Source: Thiohalocapsa sp963704155 (GTDB lineage: Bacteria > Pseudomonadota > Gammaproteobacteria > Chromatiales > Chromatiaceae). From it: a stretch of 64,000 bases of DNA. Location: positions 46,760 to 110,759 of the forward strand of contig CAVPHF010000033.1 in the NCBI GenBank assembly GCA_963704155.1, read 5' to 3'. Shown here in pieces: positions 61,726-64,000 of the stretch. The notes beneath the pieces were generated by a model. It saw only the letters and a program-made list of their open reading frames with translations. It was not told the origin of the DNA and ran no database searches. The position numbers and the translations under genes are program-made. Within the stretch, counting starts at the first letter, position 1. The number at the start of each line of letters is the position of its first letter.

Positions 61726-61820
61726 GCCCAACCATTACACCAGCCCGAGCGCCTGCTGGCCGAGCCGCCGCTGACGCGGGCGGCTCGCCAGCATGCGCGG
61801 GGCTGTGCTGAACGTTAGGC
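61726..61820 (+). other. attC site 7
   Basis: R'' GCCCAAC (61726-61732), R' GTTAGGC (61814-61820). CTGCTGGCCGAGCCGCC faces GGCGGCTCGCCAGCATG with minor bulges; CAGCCCGAG / CGGGGCTGTG extend the stem. Confidence 0.92.
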
Positions 61821-61847
61821 GCCAAACGCAAGAAGCAGGTTGAGCTA

Positions 61848-62054
61848 GTGCCGCCCAAGGTTAGAGAGTTGATCAGTCAGTTAGAAAAGGCAGGCTTCGC
61901 TAATCGCGGTGGGAAGGGGAGCCATCGTAATTTTGTTCATCCCAATGTTGTGAAACCGATTACCATTCCTGGCCAACCAGGAGACGACGCCAAGCAGTAC
62001 ATTGTTCGTGCCGTCGTGCGCGCAATCGAAGAGTCAAAAAATGAAAGACAGTGA
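61848..62054 (+). CDS. hicA: Cassette 8a: HicA toxin
   Basis: 68 residues from GTG 61848 (VPPKVRELISQLEKAGFANR). The catalytic-type GGKGSHRNFVHPN with its His and the ITIPGQPGDDAKQYIVRAVV segment are the dsRBD-like HicA mRNA interferase. Overlaps hicB by 14 bases. Confidence 0.93.
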   Translation: MPPKVRELISQLEKAGFANRGGKGSHRNFVHPNVVKPITIPGQPGDDAKQYIVRAVVRAIEESKNERQ

Positions 62055-62280
62055 TCGCTATGCCAAGTTTGTCGAATGGTCGGAGGAAGACCAGTGTTAC
62101 GTAGGCAGTTGTCCTGGTTTGATGCTAGGCGGATGCCACGGCGACAACGAGATGTCCGTCTTCAAAGAACTCTGCGACATTGTGGCAGAGGTCGTACAAC
62201 TCTATAGAGACGACGGAAAAGAGCTTCCACCGCCCACAGCGGGCAGGGACCTTGTCAATCAATTGCAAGACGTCGCCTAA
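62041..62280 (+). CDS. hicB: Cassette 8b: HicB antitoxin
   Basis: 79 residues from ATG 62041 (MKDSDRYAKFVEWSEEDQCY). The partial RNase-H-like fold is seen in VGSCPGLMLGGCHGDNEMSV and the helical C-terminus. It lacks a long DNA-binding tail, so autoregulation may be weak. Neutralises HicA; its stop codon overlaps attC site 8. Confidence 0.9.
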   Translation: MKDSDRYAKFVEWSEEDQCYVGSCPGLMLGGCHGDNEMSVFKELCDIVAEVVQLYRDDGKELPPPTAGRDLVNQLQDVA

Positions 62281-62364
62281 CGAGCCCGCCAGCCCGACGC
62301 CAAACTGCGGCGGGCGCATCGCGCGTCGCCGCAGTTTGGCGTCGGGCTGCGGTTGACGTTATGT
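62275..62364 (+). other. attC site 8
   Basis: R'' GCCTAAC (62275-62281) overlaps the hicB stop; R' GTTATGT (62358-62364) deviates from GTTRRRY at one base. CAGCCCGACGCCAAACTGCG faces CGCAGTTTGGCGTCGGGCTG, a perfect 20-base arm. Confidence 0.92.
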
Positions 62365-62379
62365 GCCCGCGGAGTTGTG

Positions 62380-62745
62380 ATGGAAATAGTTAACGGGATC
62401 GGCGGTGTATTTTTCCGGGCTAAAGATCCGGAGCTAATCAGGCGCTGGTATGAGAAGCATCTAGGCGTTCTCCCGGCGCCGATGTCGTACGAAGAGAAGC
62501 CATGGCAGCAAAGTGCTGGCTCAACCGTATATGCGCCATTTGATGCCGATACAGAGTATTTCGGCCGTCCTGAACAAGCTTGGATGATCAACTTTCGCGT
62601 CAGCGATTTGGATGCAATGGTCGACCAACTTCGGAATGCGGGTATAGACGTAGAGGTCGATGAGACCGTGCAGCCCAATGGCCGATTCGCAAGACTGTAC
62701 GACCCAGAAGGTAATCCGATAGAGCTGTGGGAACCGAAAGAGTGA
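62380..62745 (+). CDS. Cassette 9: VOC-family (glyoxalase/bleomycin-resistance fold) protein
   Basis: 121 residues from ATG 62380 (MEIVNGIGGVFFRAKDPELI). Metal-binding-type positions appear near the start and in RLYDPEGNPIELWEPKE; WYEKHLGVLPAPMSYEEKPW is the family helix. Such proteins are frequent integron cassettes and include fosfomycin- and bleomycin-type resistance enzymes as well as isomerases; the substrate cannot be inferred. Confidence 0.88.
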   Translation: MEIVNGIGGVFFRAKDPELIRRWYEKHLGVLPAPMSYEEKPWQQSAGSTVYAPFDADTEYFGRPEQAWMINFRVSDLDAMVDQLRNAGIDVEVDETVQPNGRFARLYDPEGNPIELWEPKE

Positions 62746-62779
62746 AAACCACGAGCGCTGACCGCCTAAATATGTCGGC

Positions 62780-62860
62780 AAATAACCAGTTGGGGCAGGC
62801 GCTCGCTACCGCGAGCTGGACGCCTGGCTTCGCCAGCCGCGCCTGCCCGAGGCGTTAGAC
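62780..62860 (+). other. attC site 9
   Basis: Right core GTTAGAC (62854-62860); left core degenerate (AAATAAC, 62780-62786). Arms GGGGCAGGCG and CGCGCCTGCCC pair. The loop CTCGCTACCGCGAG is an inner hairpin. Left edge uncertain by about 15 bases. Confidence 0.8.
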
Positions 62861-62881
62861 AGCCTACGCCCCGCCGAGGAG

Positions 62882-63190
62882 GTGACAGTGATTGTGAGCG
62901 ACTGGAAAGAACAGGCCCGATCGATGATCGGATGCGCTGTGCTAGCACCATCGAGCCACAACACCCAGCCATGGTTCTTCCAGTTGTCAGAATCGGCAGT
63001 CGATCTATTTGCTGACCGCACACGTGCGTTGCCAGCAAACGACCCTGAAGACCGGGAGCTTGCCATTAGCTGCGGTTGCGCGCTTATGAATCTGCGTATT
63101 GGAGCCGCCAGCGCCGGTTTACATGTGCAGGTGCGGCTTCTTCCCAAGCCAGAGGAACCGGACCTCCTCGCCCGCATGTCTCTCTCAGGG
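62882..63190 (+). pseudogene. Cassette 10: nitroreductase-like (Acg family) fragment
   Basis: GTG 62882 opens a frame that reads ARSMIGCAVLAPSSHNTQPW, then FFQLSESAVDLFADRTRALP and ELAISCGCALMNLRIGAASA. APSSHNTQPW is the FMN-binding motif of Acg-type nitroreductases (about 330 residues when complete). Homology stops near 63190, where the upstream region of the RAYT gene begins, so about two thirds are lost. Confidence 0.75.
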
Positions 63191-63242
63191 CGAGAACGGG
63201 GCCAGGTCTTGTATTTTGCACGAAACCATCTATGCTTGAGGC

Positions 63243-64000
63243 ATGGCACGTCCGCTGCGCATCGATTTCCCTGTGGCCCTCTACCACATCACCTCCCGCG
63301 GCGATGGCCGCGAGGACATCTATCGGCGTGACGCAGATCGGAAGGCCTTTCTCGAACTGCCGCGGAGGTTTGCGAGCGGTTCAACTGGTGGGGGCACGCC
63401 TACTGTTTGATGTCCAACCACTACCACCTGTTGATGGAGACACCGGACGAGAATCTGTCGAAAGGAATGCGCCAGCTGAACGGCGTCTATACTCAACGCT
63501 TCAACGACCTGCATGGGCGCTGTGGCCATGTGTTCCAGGGACGGTACAGGGCGATCAACCTGCAAAGGGACGCCTATCTGAAAGAGCTGTCCCGGTATGT
63601 GGTGCTGAACCCGGTTCGTGCGCACATGGTCGCTGCACCCGAGGATTGGCCCTGGAGCAGCTACCGCGCGACCATCGGTGATGCACCCTGTCCGGAGTGG
63701 CTGCGTCGCGACTGGCTGCTGTCGACCTTCGCCGATTCCGAACACGCGGCAGTGGCGGCCTACCGCCGGTTCGCCCATGACGGCATCGGCCAACCCGGCC
63801 CCTGGGAACAGCTCAAACACCAGCTCTTCCTCGGCTCTGAGGCATTCGTCGATCGCCTTCGCCAGACGCTGCCGCCGGACCGCGATCTCTCGGAAGTCCC
63901 AAGTGCCCAGCGCCGGAAGCTGCCCGAGCCGCTGGCCCACTGCGCAGCGCTGCACGCCGACCGCGACCAGGCGATCGCCGCCGCCTACGCGAGCGGCGGC
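63243..64000 (+). pseudogene. RAYT (REP-associated Y1 transposase), one frameshift, cut by window end
   Basis: Starts MARPLRIDFPVALYHITSRG. A missing base near 63360 shifts the frame; the second part reads CLMSNHYHLLMETPDENLSK (HUH motif), then YVVLNPVRAHMV (catalytic Tyr) and FVDRLRQTLPPDRDLSEVPS. IS200-like single-strand transposases of this kind move or maintain REP palindromes. It interrupts the nitroreductase cassette. The frame remains open at the last base. Confidence 0.85.

Noticed and set aside
61118..62364. CRISPR-like array (regularly spaced palindromes)
   Set aside because: The palindromes differ in sequence and are separated by full genes; cores and geometry fit attC sites, not CRISPR repeats.

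Overview
The window is a high-GC gammaproteobacterial chromosome segment. The r-protein, RNA polymerase and translation-factor gene order is the classical gammaproteobacterial one. A PEP-CTERM protein, an AT-rich integron array and a fused (dimeric) UvrA make an environmental lineage such as the Chromatiales plausible, but the genus cannot be read from the sequence.

Region 1 (1-6.6 kb): the 3' end of prs, then rplY and pth. These are followed by a minus-strand phenol/MetA-type outer-membrane protein gene, a FadL/TodX-type transporter gene broken by four frameshifts, and a convergent UDP-glucose dehydrogenase gene with one frameshift near its 3' end.

Region 2 (6.7-40.5 kb): one continuous block of information-processing genes. 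It starts with tRNA-Tyr, tRNA-Gly, tRNA-Thr, tuf, tRNA-Trp, secE, nusG, rplKAJL and rpoBC. The str genes follow (rpsL, rpsG, fusA and a second tuf identical to the first), then the S10, spc and alpha operons, ending at an intrinsic terminator behind rplQ. All of these reading frames are intact. rpmJ (37 codons) and the four tRNAs are included.

Region 3 (40.5-51 kb): a SAM-hydrolase family protein, an FmdB-type zinc ribbon protein, a DUF533 protein, a 1870-residue double UvrA (minus strand, one frameshift), a SHOCT-domain protein and a PEP-CTERM protein.

Region 4 (51.1-64 kb): a chromosomal integron. The minus-strand integrase has the integron-specific patch and an unusual 190-residue N-terminal extension. 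An attI region follows, and then an array with nine recognisable attC sites. Early cassettes are AT-rich and carry two serine proteases, a predicted metal-dependent hydrolase, an S74-chaperone-like protein and two precursors ending in Cys-rich, Ala/Gly-rich hydrophobic domains that resemble halocin-C8-type peptides. Later cassettes carry toxin-antitoxin-like pairs (DUF4258 pair, DUF4160/DUF2442, HicAB), a VOC protein and a truncated nitroreductase. A truncated tyrosine recombinase sits inside the array. A RAYT transposase gene lies at the right edge and a RAYT scar lies left of the integrase.

About 17 single-base frameshifts occur in the window. All are outside the essential block, mostly in the FadL-type gene and the first cassettes. 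I infer real decay there, although sequencing error cannot be excluded for individual sites. The best candidate for an undescribed system is the set of Cys-rich peptide precursors and secreted or cytoplasmic proteases carried as integron cassettes.
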